A stretch of 64,000 bases of DNA from DVED01 sp963838375 (GCA_963838375.1 CAWIQY010000015.1:1178001-1242000), one strand, 5' to 3'; counted from the first letter of the stretch, positions 1-9,175 are shown. Numbers and translations are program-made. The notes: a model not told the origin generated them from the letters alone.

Positions 1-1002
1 ATTGGATTTATTAACAATATTTTTTCGGGCTTTATTAGCGGTATTGGTAATATTATGCTTCTCTGGGTGGGGAGTTCATTAGTAATTCGCCAAGATCTCA
101 CCATCGGTCAACTGCTGGCTTTTACAACTCTCAATCGCAATGTTTCTAGCCTCATCAGTGCATTAATTGGGTTTACTGACGAAATGGCTCGGGTGAAAAC
201 GGCAACTGGACGCTTAACAGAAATCATCGACCATCAATCAGAGGCGATCGAAGGGACGCTTAAACCGAGCGCGAAACTAGCCGATGATGGAGATATCTTA
301 TGCGATGATATCACCTTTCACTATCCCGGTCAAGTTGATTTGCTCGATCGTTTTTCTCTCAAAATTAAAGGCGGTTGGGTAACAGCAATCATTGGATCTT
401 CTGGTTGCGGTAAAAGTACCCTGGCTAAAGTCATTTCTGGACTCTATTGCGCCGATACAGGCAATGTCCAAATTGGCGGATATAATATTTCAGATTTAGA
501 CCTGGACAATGTGCGGCAACAAGTCGTTTTAGTTCCGCAGGACGCCCATTTTTGGAATCGATCGATTCTGGACAATTTTCGCCTAGCTAATCCTACTGTG
601 GGATTCGATGATATTGTCCGAGCTTGTAATATCACCGGAGCAGACGAATTCATCAGTCTACTACCCGACAACTATCAAACAATTTTAGGAGAATTCGGCG
701 CAAATTTATCAGGAGGACAAAGACAGCGCTTAGCGATCGCTCGTGCCATTGTGGGGAATCCGCCCATTCTTATCCTAGATGAGTCTACATCCGGACTCGA
801 TCCAGCCAGCGAAACTCAAGTTCTAGAACAACTCCTTCACCACCGAAAAGGTAAAACAACGCTCTTGATTTCGCACCGTCCCCGAGTGATTAATCGTGCG
901 GATTGGATTGTCGTTCTCGATCGAGGTCAACTCGCCTTACAAGGCTCTCCAAAACTGTTGCGCGAACAACCCGGACCTCACTTAGATCTGCTCGTTCCGT
1001 AG
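1..1002 (+). CDS. ABC exporter, C-terminal part (TM end + ATPase domain), 5' end outside window
   Basis: The frame is open from base 1, so the start codon lies upstream. The visible protein begins in the last membrane helices of an exporter-type permease and runs into a complete nucleotide-binding domain: Walker A GSSGCGKST, Q-loop VPQD, signature LSGGQRQR, Walker B ILILDE and switch His in LISHRP. The arrangement (membrane part fused N-terminal to ATPase) is that of homodimeric exporters. The closest general pattern is peptide or bacteriocin-processing exporters, but the diagnostic N-terminal peptidase domain would lie outside the window. Such a pump drives ATP-dependent export across the inner membrane. 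The substrate cannot be inferred. A strong terminator hairpin follows the stop codon. Confidence 0.9.
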   Translation: MGFINNIFSGFISGIGNIMLLWVGSSLVIRQDLTIGQLLAFTTLNRNVSSLISALIGFTDEMARVKTATGRLTEIIDHQSEAIEGTLKPSAKLADDGDILCDDITFHYPGQVDLLDRFSLKIKGGWVTAIIGSSGCGKSTLAKVISGLYCADTGNVQIGGYNISDLDLDNVRQQVVLVPQDAHFWNRSILDNFRLANPTVGFDDIVRACNITGADEFISLLPDNYQTILGEFGANLSGGQRQRLAIARAIVGNPPILILDESTSGLDPASETQVLEQLLHHRKGKTTLLISHRPRVINRADWIVVLDRGQLALQGSPKLLREQPGPHLDLLVP

Positions 1003-1012
1003 CATGGCTGTT

Positions 1013-1045
1013 AGAACCCCGACTCCTTTAAAAAGTCGGGGTTCT
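1013..1045 (+). terminator. Rho-independent-like terminator after ABC exporter
   Basis: Perfect 12-bp stem AGAACCCCGACT / AGTCGGGGTTCT with a 9-nt loop. A T-run at 1055-1062 lies about 10 nt beyond the stem, slightly far for a classical terminator. It lies just after the exporter stop codon. Confidence 0.65.
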
Positions 1046-1062
1046 GGAAACTCTATTTTTTT

Positions 1063-1122
1063 GTAGTAGGGGTCAACTTTAAGGGTCAACAGTAGGGGTC
1101 AACAACCGTTGACCCCTACTAC
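1063..1122. repeat. Nested inverted repeat between convergent genes
   Basis: GTAGTAGGGGTCAAC at 1063-1077 is the exact reverse complement of 1108-1122. A third copy at 1091-1103 forms a tighter perfect 13-bp hairpin with 1108-1120 (4-nt loop AACC). It sits between the convergent exporter and glycosidase genes, so it may end transcription of the minus-strand gene or be a dispersed palindrome. Confidence 0.6.
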
Positions 1123-1130
1123 CAGAATCT

Positions 1131-2783
1131 TTACCCCCAAACAAAGACTTTTGCCTCGTATTCTGGCAAATCGATCGGGAGATTATCATCTCCCGATTCG
1201 ACATCATAATCTCCCGTCCACTCGTGCCAAGTTCCATTCGCCGGAAAATGAGGAACTTGATAACCAGCCAAATAGTTATCTGAGAGATTCGCAACCACAA
1301 CCACCCGAGAACCTTCATCATTCCAGCGCGAATAAGCAAGAACCCGAGTCTCAGGATTTTCGTGGAAGAAATCGATGTTTTCTGTATAAAGCGCTTGATT
1401 ATTTTTACGCAAGTGAATCAAGCCTTTGTAATAGTCCAGCAAACTGCTGTTAGCATCGTTCCCCAAAAGCGTCCAATCAATTTTAGCGGATTCGATCGTT
1501 TTCTCTTTATATTCGCCAAATTCTTCTCCCATCCAAATCAGAGGAATTCCGACTGCCGTTGTCAGCAAGACTGCCCCCAATTTCATCCGTTTAAAAGCAG
1601 CATCCTCAAAAATTCCTCGATCCGCCAACTCTTTCATCATTCGATCGTGATCGTGATTGCCCAAATAGTTCACCACATTAGTAGACCCCAAAAATCCCCG
1701 ACGCTTACAATCTAAGACATCCTTGAGTTGTTCTAGATCGAATGTTTCGCCGCAAATATGGGCTTTGACGGTGTGGTAAAAACTATCTTGCCAGCAACCA
1801 TCCATGGGACCGTCGAGATTGGTGATGGCGGGAGTTTCGGGCAGGTGTTCGGCAACGTTGTAAAACGGTTTAAATCCGGCAGCCTCTTTTGTCTGACCGA
1901 CAATCCAGTGCATGAAATCGTAGTTGCCCAGATTTTTTGCCGCATCGTAGCGAATACCGTCAATGTGGTATTCCTGAATCCAAAATCGCACGTTGTCACC
2001 GATAAACTGCCAAGCGGGTTTGATATCGAGATTTTCGTCGTAATGTTCGTAGTTGAATTCCGGACCCCAGTTTTGTTCGGGATCTCTGGGATCGTGGTGA
2101 TACCAGTAGTCGTGGTCGATTTGAGTCAGAGGACTTTCGGATTCCGAATGGTTGTAAATCCCATCGAGAAAGAGGCGAATTCCTCGGGCGTGACACTCGT
2201 CGATCAAACGCTTGAGGTCGGCAGTGGAACCGTAGCTGGATTCGGTGGCGAAGAAGTAGCGCGGATTGTAGCCCCAACTGTGGTCTCCAGGATACTCTTT
2301 GATGGGCATCAGTTCGATCGCATTGACTCCCAGTTCGCACAGGTAGTCCAACTTTTCAATGACGTGTTTGTATTGTCCTCGGGCATGGGGGTCGTCTTCG
2401 CCGCCGGAAAAGTCACCGACGTGCATTTCATAAATGACCAATTCTCGATCGGCGGGTAGCGGTTTGTCGTCGTGTTTCCAAACGTAGGTATCGACAATTG
2501 TTGCACCGTCTTTGATGCGAAGAACGCCGTTTTGCGTGGGGTTGTCGATGTCGGTGGCATAGGGATCGACCACTTCCACCCATTGGTCGGGTTCAAAAAA
2601 CCAGGAGTTTGAGGTCACTCGAAACTTATATTGATACGTCCCATCCTCTAGATCGACTTGGGTGCGGAAATAACCCCGATCGTCTTTTTCCATGGACACT
2701 GGTTCCCAGTTGGAAAAACAGCCGATTAGGGAAGCTTCCTTGTTATAAGGGGCAAATAACTGAAACTCAATGGAATTACTCAT
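1131..2783 (-). CDS. GH13 alpha-amylase-family glycosidase / branching-enzyme-like
   Basis: A 550-aa protein. An N-terminal CBM48/early-set domain (about residues 1-90) is followed by a GH13 (beta/alpha)8 catalytic domain and a C-terminal beta domain. The catalytic triad is visible: nucleophile Asp in GIRYDAAKN, acid/base Glu in NVAEHLP and the transition-state Asp in YLGNHDHDR. These act on alpha-1,4/1,6-glucans such as glycogen. The protein is shorter than classical GlgB, so amylase, branching or debranching specificity is not settled. I chose the start at 2783 because the family begins with the short Ig-like domain; an upstream in-frame extension of 31 residues looks non-coding. It is monocistronic and divergent from the BON gene. 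Confidence 0.88.
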   Translation of the reverse strand: MSNSIEFQLFAPYNKEASLIGCFSNWEPVSMEKDDRGYFRTQVDLEDGTYQYKFRVTSNSWFFEPDQWVEVVDPYATDIDNPTQNGVLRIKDGATIVDTYVWKHDDKPLPADRELVIYEMHVGDFSGGEDDPHARGQYKHVIEKLDYLCELGVNAIELMPIKEYPGDHSWGYNPRYFFATESSYGSTADLKRLIDECHARGIRLFLDGIYNHSESESPLTQIDHDYWYHHDPRDPEQNWGPEFNYEHYDENLDIKPAWQFIGDNVRFWIQEYHIDGIRYDAAKNLGNYDFMHWIVGQTKEAAGFKPFYNVAEHLPETPAITNLDGPMDGCWQDSFYHTVKAHICGETFDLEQLKDVLDCKRRGFLGSTNVVNYLGNHDHDRMMKELADRGIFEDAAFKRMKLGAVLLTTAVGIPLIWMGEEFGEYKEKTIESAKIDWTLLGNDANSSLLDYYKGLIHLRKNNQALYTENIDFFHENPETRVLAYSRWNDEGSRVVVVANLSDNYLAGYQVPHFPANGTWHEWTGDYDVESGDDNLPIDLPEYEAKVFVWG

Positions 2784-2985
2784 GTAAATTTTTTTATACT
2801 CGGTGTTTGAATGATATCGGTAGTGGCTCAAAAAAAACTCTCTCCCAAGAGATACCCTAAGTCCGATCGATCGCACTTAGAGTTTCTAGCCTGAATCTAT
2901 CCTAGGAGAGATGCGACCGACATCCTAAAAAGGTTATACGGATAAATAGAGCATATACTCAAATTCATTTCGAGGCGATCTAAAT

Positions 2986-3364
2986 ATGGGTTGGTTAAAA
3001 CGTTTATTCGGAAAAGACGATAAAAAGTCTGAACCCCAGGCAACATGGACCGCAGTCCACACCTGCTATCAAAACGAGTCGAACCGCAGCCAGTTCCACT
3101 GCAACCGCAGAACGCATTCCCCCGGAACGGGTTGGATTGAATGGAGAATACGACCAAAGCGGATTGGCAAAGCGTGTGGCGCAAGCATTCGATAATGAGT
3201 CCGGCTTGGATGATATCGAAACACTCTTTGTTGCTCAAACCGGAAGTACAGTTGTTCTCAAAGGAAAAGTACCCAGCCAAGATTTGCTCGATCGAATGGT
3301 TTCCGCGGCGCAGAAAGTAAACGGCTCGACCTCGGTCGATACGACTCAAGTTACGGTTGGCTAG
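2986..3364 (+). CDS. BON-domain protein, frameshifted
   Basis: The first frame (from 2986) encodes MGWLKRLFGKDDKKSEP. The BON domain, with GEYDQSGLAKRVAQAF and GSTVVLKGKV, is in the next frame and open from 2999 to 3364. The two frames must be joined by a one-base shift somewhere in about 3030-3062. The joined product would be about 125 aa: a basic N-terminal tip, an Ala/Thr/Ser-rich linker and one BON domain (about 60 aa). BON domains bind phospholipid or membrane surfaces; cyanobacterial versions are small stand-alone proteins. It is either a pseudogene or carries a sequencing indel. The exact shift point cannot be fixed without a homologue alignment. Confidence 0.72.
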
Positions 3365-3403
3365 AAATTCAGTCAGGAGGGGACTTCTCCGATCGTCCCC
3401 TGC

Positions 3404-4420
3404 TTATAGTTCTGCTGCTTTTTTCACCCAAGTTTCTTGTATGATGACTTGAAGAATAACAACGATCGGTAGAGCCAGAAACAATCCCAAAAATCCAAAG
3501 AACACACCGAAAATGACCTGAGAGAGTAGAGTTGCTGCCGGCAATAAAGAAAGTCGTTCTTTCATCACGATTGGAGTGAGAATATTACTTTCAACTTGTT
3601 GAATCAAAACATACAATCCGATAACAAAGCTAGCTTTCCAAGGTGCGTCGATTAAAGCCAGCGCTACGGGTGGAATCACGCTTAAAACCGGACCAATATT
3701 CGGAATAAATGTTAGTAACCCAGCAATTATAGCATTAATAAATGGAAATTGAACTTTTAAAAATAATAATCCCACCCAACTGAGAATTAGAATAATGCTC
3801 ATGTTGAATAGAATTCCAAAGATCCAGCTTAATAGAGATTTCTCACATTTATTTAGAATATTATGAATCTGGGGTCTCGAGGAAGCAGGAATAATTTGAA
3901 TAAATGCTTTTCGGTAAGAGTTTGGAGTTGCCAAGAACATAATCGTCAGAACGATAACCAGTAATAAATTGACAACAAAATCTAAGGAATTTGAGAAAAT
4001 AGCTATAAAACTGCTAAATAATCCATCTCCGTAACTAGGCAACTGGTTGAAAATCTCTTTAAAGCTACCAATTTCAGATAAGAGTTTATCGATCCTGGGA
4101 ATGTTGAGAAATGCGTAACGCTCTCGGAGTTCTTGAAAACCCAGCGGGATACGATCGAGTAGTTCTTGCCATTCAGCGGAAAAAGAAGGTACGATCGCGA
4201 TCGAAAAAATTCCTAAGATTAGGGGAAGCATCAACACAACAAATACAACGGCTAACCACCTAGGTTTCACACCAGCGCGGCAAAATCGTCGAACTAGGCG
4301 ATTTAGAACAGTTGCAAAAATCAGTGCCGTAAAAATTAATAATAAGACCTGCCGGAGTTGCCAAAGAAAATAGATAGAAATAGCCAGACAGAATAAGAAA
4401 AGACCTTGCGAAAATTTCAT
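3404..4420 (-). CDS. AI-2E family transporter (UPF0118/PerM-like)
   Basis: A 338-aa polytopic membrane protein with 7-8 hydrophobic segments. It has the family hallmarks: an N-terminal helix pair (FLFCLAISIYFLWQLRQVLL), a soluble loop after the second TM pair, a GLLTFIPNIGPVLSVIPP motif near residue 235-255 and a C-terminal LFLALPIVVILQ helix. The family includes the E. coli AI-2 exporter TqsA but also permeases of unknown substrate and Na+/H+ antiporters; the substrate here is unknown. I prefer ATG at 4420 (after an in-frame TTG) because GAGGAAAAG lies upstream as a Shine-Dalgarno. It precedes tspO on the opposite side of a 60-bp gap and is probably independently transcribed. Confidence 0.85.
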   Translation of the reverse strand: MKFSQGLFLFCLAISIYFLWQLRQVLLLIFTALIFATVLNRLVRRFCRAGVKPRWLAVVFVVLMLPLILGIFSIAIVPSFSAEWQELLDRIPLGFQELRERYAFLNIPRIDKLLSEIGSFKEIFNQLPSYGDGLFSSFIAIFSNSLDFVVNLLLVIVLTIMFLATPNSYRKAFIQIIPASSRPQIHNILNKCEKSLLSWIFGILFNMSIILILSWVGLLFLKVQFPFINAIIAGLLTFIPNIGPVLSVIPPVALALIDAPWKASFVIGLYVLIQQVESNILTPIVMKERLSLLPAATLLSQVIFGVFFGFLGLFLALPIVVILQVIIQETWVKKAAEL

Positions 4421-4480
4421 CAACTCTTTTCCTCTACTTTTTATAAAATTATTTTTTAATGAATGCTGTCTATTCTATGC

Positions 4481-4957
4481 TTATCGATCGGCAGGATTGA
4501 GTTTTAGCATCTCCCAAGTTGTATAAGTGCCGATCGGACTCCACAGAATATAGGGCAATAACAACAGCGATGCCGCTTGGGAGATATCCCATACTGCCAC
4601 GGCTAAAAGTGAGCTGACGAGGACACAGGTTGCCCCGACCAAAGTACCCACGAGCAAGCTTTTAAACTTGCACATTAGCACATTGTATGCCATTGTCAAC
4701 AGTTCTAAAAACAGGTAAACTCCCATTAATATCCAACTCGTTTGGCTTCCGGGATCTTTTTCCCAAACAATATAAGCCGACCAAGCTGCGGCAATGAATA
4801 CGACTGTCCAAATGATGGGAATCGCTTTTTCAAAAGTCAACCATTGAGGTCTTTGTAAACGCTCGAACCATCGGGTGTCTTCTTTGGATAGCACCTGACT
4901 TCCCAAAAAACCGACAAGAAGAGTGACAGCGCCAATGACCATCCAAGATTTAATCAC
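4481..4957 (-). CDS. tspO: TspO/MBR family tryptophan-rich sensory protein
   Basis: A 158-aa five-TM protein of the translocator-protein family. It has the conserved RPQWLTFEKAIPIIWT segment (residues about 36-51) and the C-terminal LLPYILWSPIGTYTTWEML region. The family binds tetrapyrroles such as protoporphyrin and heme and is linked to tetrapyrrole and stress regulation in cyanobacteria and purple bacteria. The first codon is GTG; an internal ATG five codons later is the alternative. A small two-TM protein gene lies directly upstream on the same strand, about 70 bp away, so the two may be co-transcribed. Confidence 0.88.
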   Translation of the reverse strand: MIKSWMVIGAVTLLVGFLGSQVLSKEDTRWFERLQRPQWLTFEKAIPIIWTVVFIAAAWSAYIVWEKDPGSQTSWILMGVYLFLELLTMAYNVLMCKFKSLLVGTLVGATCVLVSSLLAVAVWDISQAASLLLLPYILWSPIGTYTTWEMLKLNPADR

Positions 4958-5026
4958 GATTGTTCTCTCATTTGACGTACTAACGAGTTTGATTCGATCT
5001 TTCGGGTGACAAAATACCTGCCTTTA

Positions 5027-5227
5027 CTAGGGATTACTTTGAGATTCTTGGTCTTTGGCAACTAGAGTGGGTGTAGTCCAGATGATGTGGACGATCGATT
5101 CTACGATCGAGAAAACTCCTAAAATTAACCCCAATAACATCAGAGGGGCTAAACCTGCAAAAGGAGCCAGCATTAAGCTCAGAAAAAGTGTCAGTAATAC
5201 AATTCTAGAAACCATTGTTTTCTCCAT
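5027..5227 (-). CDS. Small two-helix membrane protein, function unknown
   Basis: 66 aa, very hydrophobic, with two predicted membrane spans (about residues 7-33 and 34-50) and a short polar C-terminus. No family is recognised. The second ATG (residue 5, at 5215) has GGAG about 8 bases upstream, a better translation start than the first, which would give 62 aa. It sits upstream of tspO on the same strand. The function may relate to tspO but nothing in the sequence shows this. Confidence 0.5.
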   Translation of the reverse strand: MEKTMVSRIVLLTLFLSLMLAPFAGLAPLMLLGLILGVFSIVESIVHIIWTTPTLVAKDQESQSNP

Positions 5228-5458
5228 TCTGTTTCACTCTCGAACCCAATCGTTAACAGATAATCGATGCCGCAATCCCTGGGAATTTCTCAGCGATCAA
5301 ATCGGGAAATACCAGTCACAATTCGACAACAGAAAAATTTTTACCTAAGTCGAGATCGATCGGATTTTCTTAACAATCTATAGCGATCGTAAATCCAAAA
5401 GAAAGCTTTAGTCCATCTATCTAAAGATGTAAATTTTGATTCGTTAACCGTTTTTCGT

Positions 5459-6151
5459 TTAGAAATACCCATGTTCGGCGAGAAACTCCGGTGTAATCGC
5501 CTCCATTGACTGAGCCGTGCCGCCAATGCGGTGATGCAAGAACTTCTCGACGTACTTGCCCAAAATATCCCCTTCCAAATTGACCCAACTCCCCGGTTTT
5601 AAGGTTCGCAGATTGGTTTCCTCGTAGGTGTGAGGAATAACAGCCACCTTAAACCAACTGCTGGCACGATCGCACTCGGCAACGGTTAAACTAATACCAT
5701 TCACCGCGATACTTCCCTTGGGGACGATATAGGGCGCAATCTGTCGCTGCCACTGCTCGGTTAAGGTCTCAGGTGCCGCAAAACTCATCTCCCAAGAATT
5801 CCCGACGAGAACCGACTCCTGCAAGCAGCCAACGCCATCCACATGGCCCGTGACAAAATGCCCGCCTAACTTGCTGCCGACTCGCAAAGAAGCCTCCAGA
5901 TTCACATAAGTTCGATCGCTTTGAGTTTGTCCGAGAGTGCTGCGACGCAAGGTTTCTGGAGAGACCGATGCGATAAAACCGCTCGATTCGATCGTGACTA
6001 CCGTCAGACAAATTCCATCGACGGCAACACTATCCCCAATGGCTAAGTCTTGTAAAATAGAATGTAGATCGCCTGAAATACAGCGGATGCGAGAGCAACC
6101 ACCTTCTTGAGCTTCAAGAGTACCTAGAGCTTGAATGAGTCCTGTAAACAC
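5459..6151 (-). CDS. ribE: Riboflavin synthase alpha chain
   Basis: 230 aa. It starts with the family signature MFTGLIQ and has two tandem lumazine-binding domains: residues 1-about 97 with GICLTVV, and about 98-200 with GISLTVAE. The GHFVTGHVDG motif lies at the start of the second repeat. The enzyme dismutates two molecules of 6,7-dimethyl-8-ribityllumazine to riboflavin plus the pyrimidinedione, the last step of vitamin B2 synthesis in the cytosol. Length is slightly longer than typical (about 215 aa). It is divergent from the bifunctional-nuclease gene across a 225-bp spacer. No FMN riboswitch was recognised in that spacer. Confidence 0.95.
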   Translation of the reverse strand: MFTGLIQALGTLEAQEGGCSRIRCISGDLHSILQDLAIGDSVAVDGICLTVVTIESSGFIASVSPETLRRSTLGQTQSDRTYVNLEASLRVGSKLGGHFVTGHVDGVGCLQESVLVGNSWEMSFAAPETLTEQWQRQIAPYIVPKGSIAVNGISLTVAECDRASSWFKVAVIPHTYEETNLRTLKPGSWVNLEGDILGKYVEKFLHHRIGGTAQSMEAITPEFLAEHGYF

Positions 6152-6375
6152 GATATTTTCCGATATAAGGCGCGATTTTTAAGGATTTCCCTGCAACTTT
6201 TCGCCAATAGGAACTTCCCATTTTCCAGCAGCGTCCAGTGTTCTATCCAATTCTCAATCTTGTTTCAAGAGGTTTATTGTAAATTGGGGCATCGATCGAG
6301 GCATACTGGAGTTCAGGGAGCGGTCTATATCCGCCGCTGGATTGTTATAACCCCTTACCCAATGAGGCTGAATCA

Positions 6376-6891
6376 ATGATTGAGATGAAAGTCGCCGGAA
6401 TCGCGTTGGATGCAGCCAACAGAAGTCCGATCGTCTTACTCAGAGATGCGGATGAACGGCGCGCTCTGCCAATTTATATCAGTCAGGATCAAGCAAAGTC
6501 AATTCTCGGCGCGATGGAGAACTACCATCCTCCCCGTCCCCTCACCCACGATTTGATGGTCAATCTCATTGAAGCGTGGGAGATGGAACTCGATCGCATT
6601 ATCATCCATGCCCTGCAAGATAATACCTTTTACGCCGTTCTCAAAGTCCGCCAAGGTGAGATAATTAAAGAAATTGATGCTCGTCCCAGCGATGCAATTG
6701 CGATCGCTCTGCGACTCGATAGCCCGATTTGGGTGATGGAAGAAGTGGTCGCCGATGCCTCAATTCCGGTCGATCGAGAAGCCGACGAAGCCGAACGCCA
6801 AGCATTCCGAGAATTTGTCGATAACTTGAGTCCGGAGGAACTGATTAAACGAGCGGGTAAAGGTCGCCAAGAACCCAAGTACGATCAGTAA
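6376..6891 (+). CDS. Bifunctional nuclease family protein (BFN, DUF151)
   Basis: 171 aa of the DUF151/BFN family. The N-terminal core has MKVAGIALDA, LPIYISQDQAKSI and the conserved RPLTHDLM; the second part has IDARPSDAIAIALR, and the tail is acidic. Plant BFN proteins have DNase/RNase activity; bacterial members are mostly uncharacterised. It starts with ATG at 6376, and no close Shine-Dalgarno is visible. It is followed by an 8-bp tandem repeat and then an aldo/keto reductase gene. Confidence 0.9.
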   Translation: MIEMKVAGIALDAANRSPIVLLRDADERRALPIYISQDQAKSILGAMENYHPPRPLTHDLMVNLIEAWEMELDRIIIHALQDNTFYAVLKVRQGEIIKEIDARPSDAIAIALRLDSPIWVMEEVVADASIPVDREADEAERQAFREFVDNLSPEELIKRAGKGRQEPKYDQ

Positions 6892-6910
6892 TGGCGCTTT
6901 GGTTGTTCAC

Positions 6911-6970
6911 CTCCTGAACTCCTGAACTCCCGAACTCCCGAACTCCTGAACTCCCGAACTCCCGAACTCC
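6911..6970. repeat. 8-bp tandem repeat (CTCCTGAA/CTCCCGAA)
   Basis: Seven tandem copies of an 8-bp unit, CTCCTGAA or CTCCCGAA, plus half a unit, ending six bases before the ATG of the next gene. It separates two plus-strand genes and leaves no room for a normal ribosome-binding site. Confidence 0.9.
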
Positions 6971-6976
6971 TATTTT

Positions 6977-8101
6977 ATGCGCTACCGCCGTTTTGGGAAA
7001 ACGAACCTGTTTCTATCGGTGTTTTCTTTGGGAACCATGCGCTATCTGGCTTCCGAGGAAAATGCGGTGGAAACCGTCCGACAGGCTGTCGCCGCCGGAG
7101 TCAATCATTTGGAAACAGCTCAGGGTTACGGCAATAGCGATCGATATCTCGGCACTGCGCTGAAAACCGGCTTAAAGCGCGATCGTCTTTACATCACCAC
7201 CAAAATTCCCCCAATGCCAGATTCCGAGACGATGGAACGGTGTATTGACGAATCGCTCGATCGCTTAAACATCGATTATCTCGATGGTTTGGCGATTCAC
7301 GGCATCAATACCGAGCAACATCTCGACTGGGTACTTGCCTCCGATGGCTGCATGCAAGGGGTTCAACGGGCGATCGCCGATCGTCGAGTTCGACATCTGG
7401 GATTTTCCACCCACGGCTCGTTAGATACGATCCTCGCAGCTATTGACTCGGATTTATTTGAATTTGTCAATCTGCATTATTACTTATTTTTCCAACGCAA
7501 TGCTCCGGCGATCGCCCGAGCTAGCGAAAAAGACTTGGGCATTTTCATCATTTCCCCGGCAGACAAAGGCGGACAACTCTACACGCCACCAGAAGTTCTG
7601 CAACAATTGTGCCATCCCTTCTCGCCGTTAGAATTAAACTACCGCTTTCTGCTCGACGATCGCCGCATCACCACTCTGAGCATCGGTGCGGCAAACCCCT
7701 CACAGCTCCATCTTCCCCTTAGTTTTGCCGATCGTGACGATTACCTAACTCCTGGGGAAACAGACGCCTTAAAACGCCTGGAAACGCACGCAAAAAACCT
7801 CTTAGGTGACGATCGATGCAGCCAGTGTTACGCTTGCTTGCCCTGTCCCGCCCAAATCAATATCCCCGAAGTTTTGCGCCTGAGAAATCTCGCCATCGCT
7901 TATGACATGACCGAATTCGGACAATACCGCTATCGGATGTTTGAAAACGCCGGACACTGGTTTCCCGGTCGCAAAGGCGATCGTTGCACCGACTGTGGAG
8001 ACTGTCTCCCGCGCTGTCCCGAACAACTCAATATCCCCACGCTGCTGCGGGACACCCACCAGCGCCTCAACGGTTCCCCTCGCCGTCGTTTGTGGGAATA
8101 A
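6977..8101 (+). CDS. Aldo/keto reductase with C-terminal 4Fe-4S domain
   Basis: 374 aa. The N-terminal AKR barrel (1-about 270) starts MRYRRFGKTNLFLSVFSLGT, with catalytic-tetrad region residues in the HLETAQGYGNS stretch and LAIHGINT. The C-terminal ferredoxin-like region has two Cys motifs, CSQCYACLPCP (about 282) and CTDCGDCLPRCP (about 337). This matches the AKR/4Fe-4S subfamily common in cyanobacteria and anaerobes, thought to use NADPH or Fe-S electrons to reduce carbonyls; the substrate is unknown. The upstream repeat ends six bases before the ATG, so translation initiation is atypical. Confidence 0.9.
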   Translation: MRYRRFGKTNLFLSVFSLGTMRYLASEENAVETVRQAVAAGVNHLETAQGYGNSDRYLGTALKTGLKRDRLYITTKIPPMPDSETMERCIDESLDRLNIDYLDGLAIHGINTEQHLDWVLASDGCMQGVQRAIADRRVRHLGFSTHGSLDTILAAIDSDLFEFVNLHYYLFFQRNAPAIARASEKDLGIFIISPADKGGQLYTPPEVLQQLCHPFSPLELNYRFLLDDRRITTLSIGAANPSQLHLPLSFADRDDYLTPGETDALKRLETHAKNLLGDDRCSQCYACLPCPAQINIPEVLRLRNLAIAYDMTEFGQYRYRMFENAGHWFPGRKGDRCTDCGDCLPRCPEQLNIPTLLRDTHQRLNGSPRRRLWE

Positions 8102-8130
8102 GTAAGAAGTGATAAGTAATAAGTCATATA

Positions 8131-8838
8131 GTGATGACCGAACTCAATCAACATTTACGGCTAATTTATATTTTTCTGGGGACGCTCCTGTTGGGGTTTT
8201 GGCAGACTGAGGCAGCTAGCCATCGGGTTGTTGCTCATCCCACAGCATCTTTGCCTTCTTCCTCCATCCAGGAGTTCAGAATATCCCCACAATTCAAATC
8301 GAGTGAGATTTCTTCTACGGATGACTCTGGGGGCTTGTACCCTTCGTTTTTTGGTCAGAATTCGCCAGCCGAAGTCGATCGGGTCGAGAACAGTTGCTCG
8401 CCAACCTTGAATGAGGAACAAGCGCTCAATCTCTCTCTACTCTCAGAAAATGCCGAAGAACTTGACAATAGCTGTTCGACCGATACGATCACCAAAGATA
8501 CAATTTGTCAAACCCGTCTGACCATTCCCAGTCTGTGGTGGGCAGACGAACAATTTGGCGACAAACTGCTAGAGAATTGGCTGGCATATCCAGAAGAACA
8601 CCGCGTAGATTTGGTCGTCAACCGCCAGATCTGGGGTTTGATGGACTACTATCAACGTTACGCATTTGTCCACCGCATGGTGGCTGTGGTTCGAGAAAAT
8701 GGAGAAACTGGGGAAAATGGCTATAATCTCAGAGTGTTCAACCGTCAAGAGCCCGAACTTTGTCTGGCAGCCTACACTTGTAACGCCAACAATTGCCAAT
8801 TAAAGATTAGAGACTTCGGTCCGAGATCGAGTGGCTAA
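8131..8838 (+). CDS. Secreted hypothetical protein with signal peptide
   Basis: 235 aa. Residues about 9-28 form a hydrophobic segment (RLIYIFLGTLLLGFWQTEAA) that looks like a signal peptide or N-terminal anchor. A Ser/acidic low-complexity stretch (30-100) follows, then a compact globular part from about 125 with TIPSLWWADEQFG and conserved-looking Trp/Tyr residues. Four Cys in the C-terminal half could form disulfides. I recognise the globular part only as a cyanobacterial conserved hypothetical. It follows the AKR gene by 29 bp and may be co-transcribed. Confidence 0.65.
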   Translation: MMTELNQHLRLIYIFLGTLLLGFWQTEAASHRVVAHPTASLPSSSIQEFRISPQFKSSEISSTDDSGGLYPSFFGQNSPAEVDRVENSCSPTLNEEQALNLSLLSENAEELDNSCSTDTITKDTICQTRLTIPSLWWADEQFGDKLLENWLAYPEEHRVDLVVNRQIWGLMDYYQRYAFVHRMVAVVRENGETGENGYNLRVFNRQEPELCLAAYTCNANNCQLKIRDFGPRSSG

Positions 8839-9073
8839 CATTGGGAATTGTCCCAGAACTCGGGTTTGGAGTTTGGGCATTAGAGTTTGGGCATTGTACT
8901 TGGGAGAACCGTAGACAATTACACGTTTTCAACCCCGACAAAAATGAATATCGCCGTCCCGACGGCGGTTCTATGTCTCAAGGATCGAAGCGTGGAGGGA
9001 TTGTCAAACATCCCAAGTCTGGGAAATGCTACGTCGGCGGGGAAAACGTTAAAACGTCCCGCATTGGCTAGCA

Positions 9074-9175
9074 CAGTCAGGACTTACGCAGGACCTATAT
9101 TATTTATAGTGCTTTGTAGGGGCAATCCCCCCGTAGTTGCCCCTAGATCTGGAGCTGTTGCGTAAGTCCTAACTG
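9074..9175. mobile_element. MITE with 17-bp terminal inverted repeats (AGGACTTACGCA type)
   Basis: Left end CAGTCAGGACTTACGCA (9074-9090) and right end TGCGTAAGTCCTAACTG (9159-9175) are inverted repeats with 16 of 17 matches. A nested hairpin TAGGGGCAA/TTGCCCCTA lies at 9117-9144. The 102-bp element has no coding capacity. A related element with AGGACTTACG ends lies at 51382-51537. Confidence 0.8.

Noticed and set aside
5228..5458. Search for an FMN riboswitch near ribE
   Set aside because: The conserved RFN structure was not seen in the spacers 5228-5458 or 6152-6375.
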